Source: Achromobacter pulmonis (lineage in GTDB: Bacteria; Pseudomonadota; Gammaproteobacteria; Burkholderiales; Burkholderiaceae_B). Taken from it: a DNA stretch of 64,000 nt. Below, in pieces: positions 7,253 through 16,281 of the stretch; within the stretch, counting starts at the first letter, position 1; every line of letters starts with the position of its first letter. The stretch is from assembly GCF_902859765.1 (NCBI RefSeq), contig NZ_CADIJV010000026.1, positions 17,237 to 81,236 of the forward strand. The letters are read 5' to 3'. The position numbers and the translations under genes were made by a program. Below the pieces are notes generated by a model, which saw nothing but the letters and a program-made list of their open reading frames with translations, was not told the origin of the DNA and did not search any database.

Positions 7253-9694
7253 ATGCTGCGACACGCTCTTGCCCCGATGTTCGAACCCGGTTCGCTGGTG
7301 ATCGTCTCCGATCGGCCGCTGCCGGCGGCGAATTCGCTGTCGCCCGCGCTCAAGGCCAAAACCACCCTGGTGGCCTGCGCAAGCGGCGCCGCGCCCGACC
7401 TGCCGGATACGCTGCAGGGCCTGGCCGCGGGCGAGCGGCCCGATCTGGCCCTGGTTTGCGTCTCGCCGGCGGTGCTGCCCGAGACCCTGCGCCGGCTGTC
7501 GCCGCTGGCGCCACGCGCGGTCATTCTGCTGCCGCACGAGCTGCCCGATCCCTACCCGCGCGGCACCCTGGCGCTGTGCCGCGCCTGGGCCGAGGAAAAC
7601 CGCTGCGAACTGCTCGGGCCGCGCTCGTTCGGCGCGCAACGCCCGCATGCCGGCCTGAACCTGAGCCAGCACCCGGTGCTGGCGCGCGCCGGCCGGGTGG
7701 CGCTGCTGGCGCAGTCGCGCTCCATCATGGCCGCCGTGATGGACTGGGCCGAAGACGTGCACATCGGCTTTTCCACTGCCGTGTCGCTGGGCGACGAGGC
7801 GGTAGTGGGCCTGTCCAAGGTGCTGGACTACCTGGCCAGCGACCCGCGCACCGACAGCATCGTGCTGTATCTGGAAGACGTCGGCCCGGCGCGCGAATTC
7901 ATGAGCGCGCTGCGGGCCGCGGCCAGCGTCAAGCCGGTCATCGTGCTCAAGGCCGGGCGCGCCGACAGCGACAGCGGCGACGCCATTTTCGATGCCGCGC
8001 TGCGGCGCGCGGGCGCGGTGCGGGTGCGCTACTTCGTGCAATTGTTCTCGGCGGTCAAGGTTCTGGGCTACACGCGCCGTCCCAAGGGCCGGCGCGTGGC
8101 GCTGATCTCCAACGGCAGCGGGCCGCCCCAGTTGGCCATGGACCTGATCGGCCCCGAAGCGGCCGTGCTGCGCGCCGAACTGGCGCCGGCCACGCAGCGC
8201 GCCCTGGCGGCGATGCTGGAGCCGGACGCGGCCAGCGCCAATCCGGTCATCACCTATGTGCCGCTGACGCCGGAACGGATCCGCGCCATGCTCGACGTGG
8301 TGCTGGACGACGCCGGCGTGGACGGCGTATTGGTGCTGCTGGCGCCCGACGCCCTGGCCGACTTGCCCGCAGTGGCGCGCGAGCTGGCGCTGATCGCGCC
8401 CAAGGCTCGCAAGCCCGTGGTCACCTGCTTCATGGGCGATGCCGGCATGCGGCCGCTGCGGCGCATGCTGGACGATGCCGGCACGTCGGCCTTTCGCACG
8501 CCGGAGTCGGCGGCCGACGCCTTCGGCGTGCTGGCGACGCACCACTACAACCAGCAACTGCTGCTGCAGACCCAGCCTCCCGAACCCGCCACCCATGTGC
8601 CCGACCTGGCCGCCGCGCGCGACATCCTGGCGCGGGTGCGGGCCGATTGCCGGCGCGAACTGACCACCTCCGAAATCCGCTCGCTGCTGTCCCTGTTCTA
8701 TGTGCCGCTGCGCGATATGCCGCTGGACGTGGCCGCGGCCGAGCCGGAATCCCGGCCCATGGCGATCCGGGTACGGCGCGACCCGCAGTTCGGGCCGGTC
8801 ATCCGTTTCGGCGCCGGCGGGCCGGACGCGGAGCTGTCGCCATCCGATCGGGGAATCGATCTGCCGCCGCTCAACGGCTTCCTGGCGCGCCAGATGATCG
8901 AGCGCAGCCGGCTGTGGCGCCGGGTGCTGGCGCCGCGCGTCGGCCACCTGGCCGCCGAGGCGCTGCAGCAGGCGCTGGTGCTGGTGTCGGAAATGGTGTC
9001 CGAACTGCCCGACATCGAGACCCTGGATATCGACCCGCTCTACGCCGGCGAGACCCATCTGCGCGCCGGCGGCCTGCGCCTGACGCTGGCCGAAAAGCCG
9101 GGCTGCGAAGCGCCGCAGACCGCCGGCTATCCGCACATGGCGATCCATCCGTACCCGGCGCGCCTGGTGCAGGTGCGCCGTTTCGCCGATGGCATCCCCT
9201 GGGTGCTGCGGCCGATCCGTCCCGAGGACGGCCAGCCGCTGCAGGATTTCATCCGCGGCCTGTCGGAGCGTTCGCGCTACATGCGCTTCGTATCGATGAT
9301 GCGCGAGCTGACCCCGCGCATGGTGTCGCGCTATACCCAGGTGGACTATCACCGCGAACTGGCGCTGGTGGCCGCCACCCAGGTGCCCAATCCCGCCAAT
9401 CGCGGCCATCCGCACGAGGTGCTGGTGGGCTTCGCCCACTACCTGCGCAACCCGGATGGGCGTGGCGCCGAATACGCGCTGGTGATCGGCGACGACTGGC
9501 AGCGGCGCGGCCTGGGCCGCCAGCTGATGACGGCGCTGATCGACGCGGCGCGCGAGCAGGGGCTGGAATACATCGACGGCCTGGTGCTGTCGACCAACCG
9601 GCCGATGCTGGCGCTGATGACCAGCCTGGGCTTCACCAACGATCCGGACCCGGAAGACCCGACCATGCGCCGGGTCTGGCTCAACCTGGCCTGA
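7253..9694 (+). CDS. Pat-type GNAT protein acetyltransferase fused to NDP-forming acyl-CoA-synthetase-like domain
   Basis: About 813 residues. The N-terminal two-thirds resemble the CoA-binding and ligase domains of NDP-forming acyl-CoA synthetases: a Rossmann CoA-binding stretch, ALLAQSRSIMAAVMDWA, then VALISNGSGPPQLAMD. They are followed by a degenerate ATP-grasp-like part. The last ~170 residues are a GNAT domain with the acetyl-CoA loop WQRRGLGRQLM. This is the architecture of Pat/YfiQ lysine acetyltransferases, which acetylate and inactivate acetyl-CoA synthetase among other targets. The start was chosen at MLRHALAPMF. The gene is convergent with the hydrolase at 9716 and has no operon partner. 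Confidence 0.85.
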   Translation: MLRHALAPMFEPGSLVIVSDRPLPAANSLSPALKAKTTLVACASGAAPDLPDTLQGLAAGERPDLALVCVSPAVLPETLRRLSPLAPRAVILLPHELPDPYPRGTLALCRAWAEENRCELLGPRSFGAQRPHAGLNLSQHPVLARAGRVALLAQSRSIMAAVMDWAEDVHIGFSTAVSLGDEAVVGLSKVLDYLASDPRTDSIVLYLEDVGPAREFMSALRAAASVKPVIVLKAGRADSDSGDAIFDAALRRAGAVRVRYFVQLFSAVKVLGYTRRPKGRRVALISNGSGPPQLAMDLIGPEAAVLRAELAPATQRALAAMLEPDAASANPVITYVPLTPERIRAMLDVVLDDAGVDGVLVLLAPDALADLPAVARELALIAPKARKPVVTCFMGDAGMRPLRRMLDDAGTSAFRTPESAADAFGVLATHHYNQQLLLQTQPPEPATHVPDLAAARDILARVRADCRRELTTSEIRSLLSLFYVPLRDMPLDVAAAEPESRPMAIRVRRDPQFGPVIRFGAGGPDAELSPSDRGIDLPPLNGFLARQMIERSRLWRRVLAPRVGHLAAEALQQALVLVSEMVSELPDIETLDIDPLYAGETHLRAGGLRLTLAEKPGCEAPQTAGYPHMAIHPYPARLVQVRRFADGIPWVLRPIRPEDGQPLQDFIRGLSERSRYMRFVSMMRELTPRMVSRYTQVDYHRELALVAATQVPNPANRGHPHEVLVGFAHYLRNPDGRGAEYALVIGDDWQRRGLGRQLMTALIDAAREQGLEYIDGLVLSTNRPMLALMTSLGFTNDPDPEDPTMRRVWLNLA

Positions 9695-9715
9695 GCCGGC
9701 GCCGCGGCGGATGTG

Positions 9716-10408
9716 TCAGGCCGTCCTGCGGGCGGCCTGCGCCGGCCGCAGGCGCGTCGCCACTTCGTCCACCGACAGCACGTCGCCGAAGAACAGCAGC
9801 CAGCCGTGCAGCGCGTGCTCATGTTCGGCCGGTGTCACCGCGGCCAGCGCATCGTCCACCATGATGGTGCGGAAGTCGCGCATCATGGCGTCGCGCGCGG
9901 TCGATTCGCAGCAGACGTTGGTGACCGTGCCGGCGATCAGCAGCGTATCCACGCCCCGTCCGCGCAGCAGCGGCTCCAGTTCCGACGAGCCCGTCGCCAT
10001 GGCGCTGTAGAAGCGCTTGACCACGCGCAGATCGCTGTCGGCCGGCCGCAGTTCGGGATGCAGGGCGAAGCCCGGCGAGTCGCGGCGCAGGGTTTCCAGG
10101 CGCCGCGCGCTGCGCTCGGGTGTCAGCATCACGCCATGGTGGTGCGACCAGAAGGCGTCGGCGTTGTCGGAGGCGGTCTGCACCCACACCACCGTGCCGC
10201 CGGCCGCGCGCACCGCCTCGCACAGGCGGTTGACTGGCGCGATGATGCCGCGCGCCGCGGCGCATTCGCCTTGGTAGCCGGGAAGCGTGAAGTACTGCTG
10301 CATGTCGATTACCACCACCGCGGTGCGGGCGCCGGGCAGGGTGTCATAGGGATGCAGGCAGCCCTGGCGGGCGATGACGCGGTCCTGGACCCATTGCGGG
10401 ATCTGCAT
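9716..10408 (-). CDS. Isochorismatase-family cysteine hydrolase
   Basis: A 230-residue cytoplasmic hydrolase with the family's triad visible: Asp35 (VVVIDMQ), Lys131 (VVKRFYSA) and Cys166 (GTVTNVCCES). Close families hydrolyse ureidoacrylate, N-carbamoylsarcosine or biuret-like C-N bonds, or are amidases. It is the last gene of a four-gene operon with an ABC importer (9-bp gap to the permease), so it probably acts on the imported compound. The substrate is inferred only to be a small amide/ureide-like molecule. Confidence 0.88.
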   Translation of the reverse strand: MQIPQWVQDRVIARQGCLHPYDTLPGARTAVVVIDMQQYFTLPGYQGECAAARGIIAPVNRLCEAVRAAGGTVVWVQTASDNADAFWSHHHGVMLTPERSARRLETLRRDSPGFALHPELRPADSDLRVVKRFYSAMATGSSELEPLLRGRGVDTLLIAGTVTNVCCESTARDAMMRDFRTIMVDDALAAVTPAEHEHALHGWLLFFGDVLSVDEVATRLRPAQAARRTA

Positions 10409-10417
10409 AGCGGTTCC

Positions 10418-11254
10418 TTATCCGTAGCGCCGCGCCACGGCGGCTTCGATGCGATACACCACCAGATACATCGCGCTGGAGATCAGCGCCAGCATGGTGA
10501 TGGCGGTCATGACGATGTTCAGCTTGAAGACCTGGCTGCCGTTCATGATGAGAAAGCCCAGGCCCGAGTCGGCCGACTGGAATTCACCGACGATGACCCC
10601 CACCAGCGCCAGGCCGATGTTCATCTTCACGGCGGCAATCAGCGTCGGCACGCTGCCCGGCAGCACCACCTTGGTCAGCACCTGCCAGCGGCTGGCGCCG
10701 AAGGTGCGCGCCAGCTTGACCTTGTTCAGGTCAATGGCGCGAAAGCCGGCATACACCACCATGATGGTCACGAACACCGCGATCGCCACGGCCATGCCGT
10801 AGACCGCGTAATCCGACCCCAGCCACAGGTAGAAAATCGGCACGAAGGCGATCTTGGGCATCGCGTTGGCCACCACCAGGAATGGGTCCAGCACCTTGTA
10901 GAGGAAGTCCGACCACCACAGCGCGGCGGCGACGATGATGCCGATCACCATGCTCAGGGTGAAGCCCACCAGCGTGGCCCACAGCGTGGTGGCGATGTGA
11001 TGCGCCAGGTTGCCCTGGTTCCACAGTTCCAGGAAGGTCGGCCACAGCGCGCTCGGATAGCTGGTCAGCAGCGGATTGAGGATGTGCATGCGCGGCAGGA
11101 TTTCCCAGGCGCACAGGAACACCACCAGCAGCAGCGCCTGGGCGACGCGGATGTGGCGGCGGCGGGCGCGGTCGCGCCGCAGATAGTCCAGGTACTTCTG
11201 GCTGGGCGCGGGCACGGCGCGCAGCGGCACGGTATTGGCGACAGGTGCGTTCAC
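10418..11254 (-). CDS. ABC transporter permease (NitT/TauT type)
   Basis: A 278-residue inner-membrane permease of the SsuC/TauC (BPD_transp_1) family with about six hydrophobic segments. The EAA-like cytoplasmic loop is ARTFGASRWQVLTKVVLPGS. Family members form a homodimeric channel served by one ATPase and one periplasmic receptor, both encoded just upstream. The gap to the ATPase gene is 3 bp, so translation is probably coupled. Confidence 0.93.
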   Translation of the reverse strand: MNAPVANTVPLRAVPAPSQKYLDYLRRDRARRRHIRVAQALLLVVFLCAWEILPRMHILNPLLTSYPSALWPTFLELWNQGNLAHHIATTLWATLVGFTLSMVIGIIVAAALWWSDFLYKVLDPFLVVANAMPKIAFVPIFYLWLGSDYAVYGMAVAIAVFVTIMVVYAGFRAIDLNKVKLARTFGASRWQVLTKVVLPGSVPTLIAAVKMNIGLALVGVIVGEFQSADSGLGFLIMNGSQVFKLNIVMTAITMLALISSAMYLVVYRIEAAVARRYG

Positions 11255-11257
11255 GGC

Positions 11258-12070
11258 TCAACCCTCCACATGGACATCCAGCTCGTCCCAGAGCTGTTTG
11301 AAATAGGCATTGAATTCCGGCCGGGAGCGGGCCTGGAACGGGGTCGGCCGCGCGCCTTCCCCGTAGTGGATGCGATACTGGCTTTTCAGGCGGCCGGGCC
11401 GGCGCGACAGCACGATGACGCGGTCGGTCATGGCGATGGCTTCGCCGATGTCGTGCGTTACCAGCACCACGGTCTTGCCCTCGCGCCGCAGGATATCGAC
11501 CACCTCGTCGGAGATCGCCAGCCGGGTCTGCGAATCGAGCGCCGAGAACGGCTCGTCCAGCAGGATCACATCGGGCTCGGTGACCAGCGTGCGCGCCAGC
11601 GCCGCGCGCTGGCGCATACCGCCCGACAGCTGGCGCGGCGTGTGCGACAGGAATGCGCCCAGCCCGCATTTTTCCAACAGGTGCACCGCGCGCGCCTCGC
11701 TGCGCGCGTCGCGCCGGCCCTGGATCTCGGCGCCCAGCATGACGTTTTCCAGGATGCTGCGCCACTCGAACAGATAGTCCTGCTGCAGCATGTAGCCGAT
11801 ACGCGGATTCGGTTCGGTGACCGCCTGGCCATCGATCATCACGGCGCCTGACGTGGGGGTGATCAGCCCCGCGATCAGCGACAGCAATGTGCTCTTGCCA
11901 CAGCCGCTCTGGCCGATCAGGCTGACGAATTCGCCTGGCGCCAGCGTGAACGACACCTTGGACAGGGCTTCGGTCTCGCCTTCCGGCGTGAAATAGCTCA
12001 GGCAGACATCGCGCAGCTCGATCTTGGCGGTGGCCGCGTCCGGCTTCAGGTTATGGACGACGGCGTTCAT
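11258..12070 (-). CDS. ABC transporter ATP-binding protein (NitT/TauT type)
   Basis: A 270-residue ATPase with Walker [11 protein letters not shown]-loop MLQQDYLF, signature LSGGMRQRA, Walker [13 protein letters not shown] and switch H in [10 protein letters not shown]. The sequence belongs to the SsuB/TauB/NrtD group. Its ATG overlaps the stop of the receptor gene as ATGA, which fixes the start at MNAVVHNL. A longer open frame upstream is the receptor gene read in another frame. Confidence 0.95.
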   Translation of the reverse strand: MNAVVHNLKPDAATAKIELRDVCLSYFTPEGETEALSKVSFTLAPGEFVSLIGQSGCGKSTLLSLIAGLITPTSGAVMIDGQAVTEPNPRIGYMLQQDYLFEWRSILENVMLGAEIQGRRDARSEARAVHLLEKCGLGAFLSHTPRQLSGGMRQRAALARTLVTEPDVILLDEPFSALDSQTRLAISDEVVDILRREGKTVVLVTHDIGEAIAMTDRVIVLSRRPGRLKSQYRIHYGEGARPTPFQARSRPEFNAYFKQLWDELDVHVEG

Positions 12071-13086
12071 TGCGGCACCTTCCTGGCGAAGTCCGCCACC
12101 ACCACGTCCTCGTACTTGACGCGGGCGCTGTCCTTCATGACCGCGCTGGCCACCAGCATGTCCTGCAGCCGGTTCATGGCGTCGGCCGTCACCAGCGGCG
12201 ACGTCTTCCAGATCCGGTACCGCTTGTAGCGCTCGATGGCCTCGGTCACCGCGGCCGCGTCCATGCCGGGGAAATAGGCCATGATCTGCGGCGCCAGCGT
12301 GGCCGCCGGCGTGTCCTGCACGTACTTTTCGGCGCGTGCCACCACGTTGGTCCAGGCCTGGATGACCTTGGGATTGTCGTGGATGTATTTGTCGGTGGCG
12401 GTGAATACTGTGTAGTCCACCTGGCCGACTTCGTGGCCGACCGAGGCCACGATATATCCCTTGCCGTTGCGCACCAGCTCGCCGGCCTCGGGCTCCAGGA
12501 ATATGCCGTAGTCGCCCTGGCCGGCCATCCAGGCGCCGGCGCGCGCCGGGATGCCGATATTGTTGAGCAGCTTGACGTCCTTTTGCGGGTCCAGGCCGTG
12601 CTTGCGCAGCGCCGTTTCCAAGAACACGACCGGGTTCGAGCCGGGGCGAAAGCCGATCACTGCCTTGCCCTTGAGCATGTTCCAGTCGAATTTCTCGACC
12701 GGCTTGCGCGCCAGCAGGAAAAAGCCGTCCGTGGCGGTCAGGCCGGCGAAGATCTTCGGCTTGACCGGCGATTCGCTGTTCTGCACGTAGATCGAGGCCT
12801 CGGGGCCGATCAGCACGATGTCGGCGCTGCCCGAGAGCAGGGCGGTCATGCCCTTGTCCGTGCCTTGCGAGGTTTTCATGGATACGTCCAGCCCGGCGTC
12901 CTTGAAGTAGCCCTGCGACAGGGCGACATACTTGGGCACATAGAGGATGGAGCGCACCACTTCTTCGTAGCGCACTTTGACGGGGGGATTCAGGGCCTGG
13001 CCATGGCTGGCGAGAGGGGCGAACGCGGCGCTGAGCGTAGCGAGCAGCGCAACGGCTGCCCGGCGGGGCGATGACAAGGATTTCAC
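12067..13086 (-). CDS. ABC transporter substrate-binding protein (NitT/TauT/NMT1-like)
   Basis: A 339-residue periplasmic receptor of the SsuA/THI5-like fold with a signal peptide (KSLSSPRRAAVALLATLSAA, then cleavage near SHGQA). Characteristic segments are YVPKYVALSQGYFKDAGLDV, LLSGSADIVLIGPEAS and KGKAVIGFRPGS. The start is a GTG (13086) with a strong AGGAGA seven to eight bases upstream; it gives exactly the signal peptide, whereas the frame's upstream ATGs lie in non-coding leader. It is the first gene of the operon receptor-ATPase-permease-hydrolase. The ligand is unknown. Confidence 0.93.
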   Translation of the reverse strand: MKSLSSPRRAAVALLATLSAAFAPLASHGQALNPPVKVRYEEVVRSILYVPKYVALSQGYFKDAGLDVSMKTSQGTDKGMTALLSGSADIVLIGPEASIYVQNSESPVKPKIFAGLTATDGFFLLARKPVEKFDWNMLKGKAVIGFRPGSNPVVFLETALRKHGLDPQKDVKLLNNIGIPARAGAWMAGQGDYGIFLEPEAGELVRNGKGYIVASVGHEVGQVDYTVFTATDKYIHDNPKVIQAWTNVVARAEKYVQDTPAATLAPQIMAYFPGMDAAAVTEAIERYKRYRIWKTSPLVTADAMNRLQDMLVASAVMKDSARVKYEDVVVADFARKVPQ

Positions 13087-13387
13087 GGGACTTTCTCCTG
13101 CGTCTATATGCCTCGCCGGACCCGGCGCGACACGGCCAAATGGGGATGGAGCGACTGCAACAACAGGGAAGCCCGAACTTGGGTGGCCCGGGCCGATACG
13201 GCTTGGATCGAATACTATATTCAATACAAACAGGCCACAAGACTTTTGGGGATTGGTGTTTTCTCTATGAGCGAGCGCCGTCCTGCCTCGGAGAACCCGA
13301 AGCTGGGATACCACTTGGTATACAAAAAGGGGGAATCAGCCCGTCAAGCGGCGTGACGGGCGGGCAGGGCGGAGGGCGCTGCCGGTT
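13087..13387. other. 301-bp intergenic leader of the ABC operon
   Basis: No gene is supported; three overlapping plus-strand frames here have unbiased codon use. It holds the candidate minus-strand promoter listed at 13214-13240 and a GntR-like half palindrome, TTGGTATACAAA (13315-13326), which I do not assign. The final ~60 bases are the 3' flank of the esterase gene. Confidence 0.5.
13214..13240 (-). promoter_or_regulatory. Candidate sigma-70 promoter of the ABC/hydrolase operon
   Basis: On the minus strand TTGTGG (13240-13235) and TATAGT (13219-13214) are separated by 15 bp. The patch is AT-rich within GC-rich DNA and would give a leader of about 120 nt before the GTG start. The spacing is short, so the assignment is tentative. 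Confidence 0.3.
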
Positions 13388-14077
13388 TCAGGCCAGTACC
13401 TGCTGCAGGAAGCGCGAGATATCGGCCACTTCCTCGGCGCAGACCGAGTGCGGCATGGGGTAGGTGTGCCAGCGCACGTCATAGCCCAGGCGTTCCAGTT
13501 CGGCCCGCGAGGCCTCGGCGCGCGGCAGCGCTACCACTGGGTCGTACAGGCCGTGAGCCAGAAAGATCGGCGTGCGCTGGTTGGCTGGCGCGCGCTCGGC
13601 CTCGGCGCTGTCCAGTAGCGGCAGGTAGCCCGACAGGCCCATCATGCCGGCCAGCTTGTCCTGCAGGCGCAAGCCCGTGTGCAGCGTCATGGCGCAGCCT
13701 TGCGAGAAGCCCGCCAGCACGATGTTCGCGGTCGGGATGCCGCGCGCATTCTCGCGCGCGATCAACTTGTGGATCGCCGCTTCCGAGGCGCGGATGCCCT
13801 TGGCGTCTTCCACCCGCACCAGGTCCATCACCAGGATGTCGTACCAGGAACGCATCGCCATGCCATTGTTGATGGTGACGGGCTGCACCGGGGCGTTGGG
13901 AAACACGAAACGCACGCCGAGGTCGGCCGGCAGGTCCAGTTCCGGCACGATCGGCGCGAAGTCGTTGCCGTCGGCGCCCAGGCCGTGCAGCCAGATCACG
14001 GCGTGCGTGGGATTCGAGGCGGTTTCGATCTCGATGCAATCGAGCAGGTCGGTCGGGGCGTTCATGGACGGCGGCAT
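13388..14077 (-). CDS. Carboxylesterase / phospholipase family serine hydrolase
   Basis: A 229-residue alpha/beta hydrolase of the EstB/YpfH (acyl-protein thioesterase-like) family. Motifs are VIWLHGLGADGNDF near the N-terminus, nucleophile GFSQG, acid in HGLYDPVV and catalytic His in YPMPHSVC. It hydrolyses short-chain esters; the physiological substrate is unknown. Its ATG overlaps the stop of darP as TGATG, suggesting translational coupling, so I keep the first Met; an ATG four codons later is the alternative. Confidence 0.92.
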   Translation of the reverse strand: MPPSMNAPTDLLDCIEIETASNPTHAVIWLHGLGADGNDFAPIVPELDLPADLGVRFVFPNAPVQPVTINNGMAMRSWYDILVMDLVRVEDAKGIRASEAAIHKLIARENARGIPTANIVLAGFSQGCAMTLHTGLRLQDKLAGMMGLSGYLPLLDSAEAERAPANQRTPIFLAHGLYDPVVALPRAEASRAELERLGYDVRWHTYPMPHSVCAEEVADISRFLQQVLA

Positions 14078-14625
14078 CAGTGGTTGAGGGTCTTGAGCGC
14101 CTGGAACAGGGCGCGGTAATGCTTCTTCTGCGGCTCCTGCCCTTGCAGCAGGGCGGCATTGGCCAGCTTTTCCTTGCGCGCGGCGCGGATCACCGAGCGC
14201 AATTGCTGCACGTCCGCCTGCGGATTGTCGTTCAGCAGCTTGGTCAGCGCCTCGTCATCGTCGAGCAGGCGGTCACGCAGGGTTTCCAGGCGATGCATGG
14301 CCGCGGTTTCCTCGCGCGAGCCGTTTTCCCAGACGTCGAGCTGGGCGCGGATCTCGTCGGCGGGGGCGTCGCGCATCAGCTTGCCCACGAAATGGGTCTG
14401 ACGGCGCCGGCCTTCGCGGCTGGTGGTGCGCTGCGCCTCGCGGATCGCCTCGTAGAGACGCTCGGCCAGGGGCAGTTGCTTGAGGCGTTCGGGGGACAGT
14501 TCGATCAGTTGCTTGCCGAGATCCAGCAGCGCATGCATTTCGCGCTTGATCTGCGACTTGCTGGGACGATCGTAGCCGTTCTCGTCGTAGCCGTCGGTGG
14601 GTTCTTCTTCGATGTGGGAATTCAT
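14077..14625 (-). CDS. darP: DarP/YjgA ribosome-biogenesis factor
   Basis: A 182-residue basic and acidic helical protein of the YjgA/DarP (DUF615) family, which associates with late 50S precursors in E. coli. Family signatures are [20 protein letters not shown] and the C-terminal [14 protein letters not shown]. The start was set at MNSHIEEEP; the longer open frame upstream crosses the pmbA promoter region. It is divergent from pmbA across 58 bp, the pairing seen in many proteobacteria. The esterase gene follows with overlap. Confidence 0.93.
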   Translation of the reverse strand: MNSHIEEEPTDGYDENGYDRPSKSQIKREMHALLDLGKQLIELSPERLKQLPLAERLYEAIREAQRTTSREGRRRQTHFVGKLMRDAPADEIRAQLDVWENGSREETAAMHRLETLRDRLLDDDEALTKLLNDNPQADVQQLRSVIRAARKEKLANAALLQGQEPQKKHYRALFQALKTLNH

Positions 14626-14683
14626 GGAAAACTGCGCAATGACAGACTTGGCTATGATAACCGTCTCTGCAAATTGGACAGCA

Positions 14684-16048
14684 ATGGTCAAATCCTCCTC
14701 CTCCTTGCCGCTGGCGGCCAATCACGCGCGTTTTTCCGAACTCGTCGAGCAAACCCTGGCCTACGCGCGCCAGATCGGCGCCTCGGACGCCGCGGCCGAA
14801 GTTTCCGAAAGCCTGGGCCTGTCGGTATCGGTGCGCAAGAACGACATCGAAACCGTCGAACAGACCCGCGACCGCTCGCTCGACCTGACGGTCTACGCCG
14901 GCCAGAGCCGCGGCTCCGCCTCGACCTCCGACTTCTCCGAAGCCGCGCTGCGCCAGACGGTCGAAGCCGCCTGGCACATCGCCCGCCACACCGCCGCCGA
15001 TCCGGCCGCCGGCCTGCCCGACGCCGACCAGTTGGCCACCGAATTCCCCGACCTCGATCTGCACCGCGCCTGGGCGGTCTCCACCGAGGAAGCCGCCGAG
15101 CTGGCGCTGCGCGCCGAACGCGCCGCGCGCGAGGTCGATGCCCGCATCACCAATACCGACGGCGCCACGGTCGGCACCTATGAAGGCCAGTTCGTCATGG
15201 GCAACACCCGTGGCTTCCTGGGCGGCTACCCGTATTCGCGCCACAGCCTGTCGGTGGCGCCCATCGCCGGCCGCGGCAACGGCATGCAGCGCGACTACTG
15301 GTATACCTCCGAGCGCGACCCGGCCAAGCTGGCCACGCCCGAGGCCGTCGGCCGCTACGCCGCCGAACGCACCCTGTCGCGCCTGTCGGCGCGCCGCATC
15401 CGCACCGGCAAGTTCCCGGTGCTGTTCGAGGCGCCGCTGGCGCTCGGCCTGGTCGGCGCCCTGACGCAGGCCGCCAACGGCGGCGCGCTGTACCGCAAGG
15501 CCAGCTTCCTGCTCGATGCGCTGGGCAAGCCGATCTTCCCCGAACACATCAACCTGACCGAGGACCCGCACATCCGCGGCGCCATGGGCAGCTCGCCGTT
15601 CGACGACGAAGGCGTGCGCACGCGCAAGCGCAACGTGGTGTCGGCCGGCGTGCTGGAAGGCTATTTCCTGTCCTCCTACACCGCGCGCAAGCTCGGCATG
15701 CAGACCACCGGCAACGCCGGCGGCTCGCACAACCTGGTCTTCAGTTCCACGCTGACGCGCCGCGGCGACGATTTCGAAGCCATGCTCAAGAAGATGGGCA
15801 CGGGCTTCCTGGTCACCGAACTGATCGGCCAGGGCGTGAACTACGTCACCGGCGACTACTCGCGCGGCGCTTTCGGCTACTGGGTCGAAAACGGCCAGAT
15901 CCAGCACGCGGTGCAGGAAGTCACCATTGCAGGCAACCTGTCGGACATGTTCCGCCAGATCGTCGCGGTGGGCGCCGATACCATCTCGCGCGGCACCAAG
16001 ACCACCGGCTCGATCCTGATCGAGCAGATGGCGATCGCCGGCACCTGA
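14684..16048 (+). CDS. pmbA: Metalloprotease PmbA/TldE
   Basis: A 454-residue TldD/PmbA-family protein, the usual length. It partners TldD in a heterodimeric protease that processes modified peptides (microcin B17, CcdA turnover). The family core is present: [30 protein letters not shown], and a C-terminal [10 protein letters not shown] and [22 protein letters not shown]. PmbA lacks the HExxxH zinc motif carried by TldD, and none is seen here. The start was set at MVKSSSSLP; upstream codons are the shared promoter region with darP. tldD is not in the window. Confidence 0.95.
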   Translation: MVKSSSSLPLAANHARFSELVEQTLAYARQIGASDAAAEVSESLGLSVSVRKNDIETVEQTRDRSLDLTVYAGQSRGSASTSDFSEAALRQTVEAAWHIARHTAADPAAGLPDADQLATEFPDLDLHRAWAVSTEEAAELALRAERAAREVDARITNTDGATVGTYEGQFVMGNTRGFLGGYPYSRHSLSVAPIAGRGNGMQRDYWYTSERDPAKLATPEAVGRYAAERTLSRLSARRIRTGKFPVLFEAPLALGLVGALTQAANGGALYRKASFLLDALGKPIFPEHINLTEDPHIRGAMGSSPFDDEGVRTRKRNVVSAGVLEGYFLSSYTARKLGMQTTGNAGGSHNLVFSSTLTRRGDDFEAMLKKMGTGFLVTELIGQGVNYVTGDYSRGAFGYWVENGQIQHAVQEVTIAGNLSDMFRQIVAVGADTISRGTKTTGSILIEQMAIAGT

Positions 16049-16070
16049 TTGCTCCGCGCCCGCGCCATGT

Positions 16071-16113
16071 CGCCCGCCCACGCGGGGCCTTCGGCCCACG
16101 GGGCGGGCGTTTT
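16071..16113 (+). terminator. Intrinsic terminator of pmbA
   Basis: CGCCCGCC (16071-16078) pairs with GGCGGGCG (16102-16109), with inner GGCC/GGCC pairing around CTTC, followed by TTTT. It starts 22 bp after the pmbA stop. Confidence 0.75.
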
Positions 16114-16281
16114 CATTGGCGCGGCCGGGGCCGGTCGCGGCGCTTCGCGCCGGCCACGGCACCCAGCCCGTCTTTGCAATCCTTTATCGCTTGGGAATTC
16201 CTCTAGCCGTCAGGCCCATTTGCAACGTGTAATATCCGGCGGGTATTGCTCGAACGCGTATCGGTGTAGAGGAGCAAAGAG

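Noticed and set aside
7235-9439. 734-residue minus-strand ORF
   Set aside because: His/Arg/Gln-rich antisense shadow of the Pat-type gene caused by high GC3.
13315-13326. GntR-type operator TTGGTATACAAA
   Set aside because: Only one imperfect site, no GntR gene nearby, and it is far from the probable promoter.
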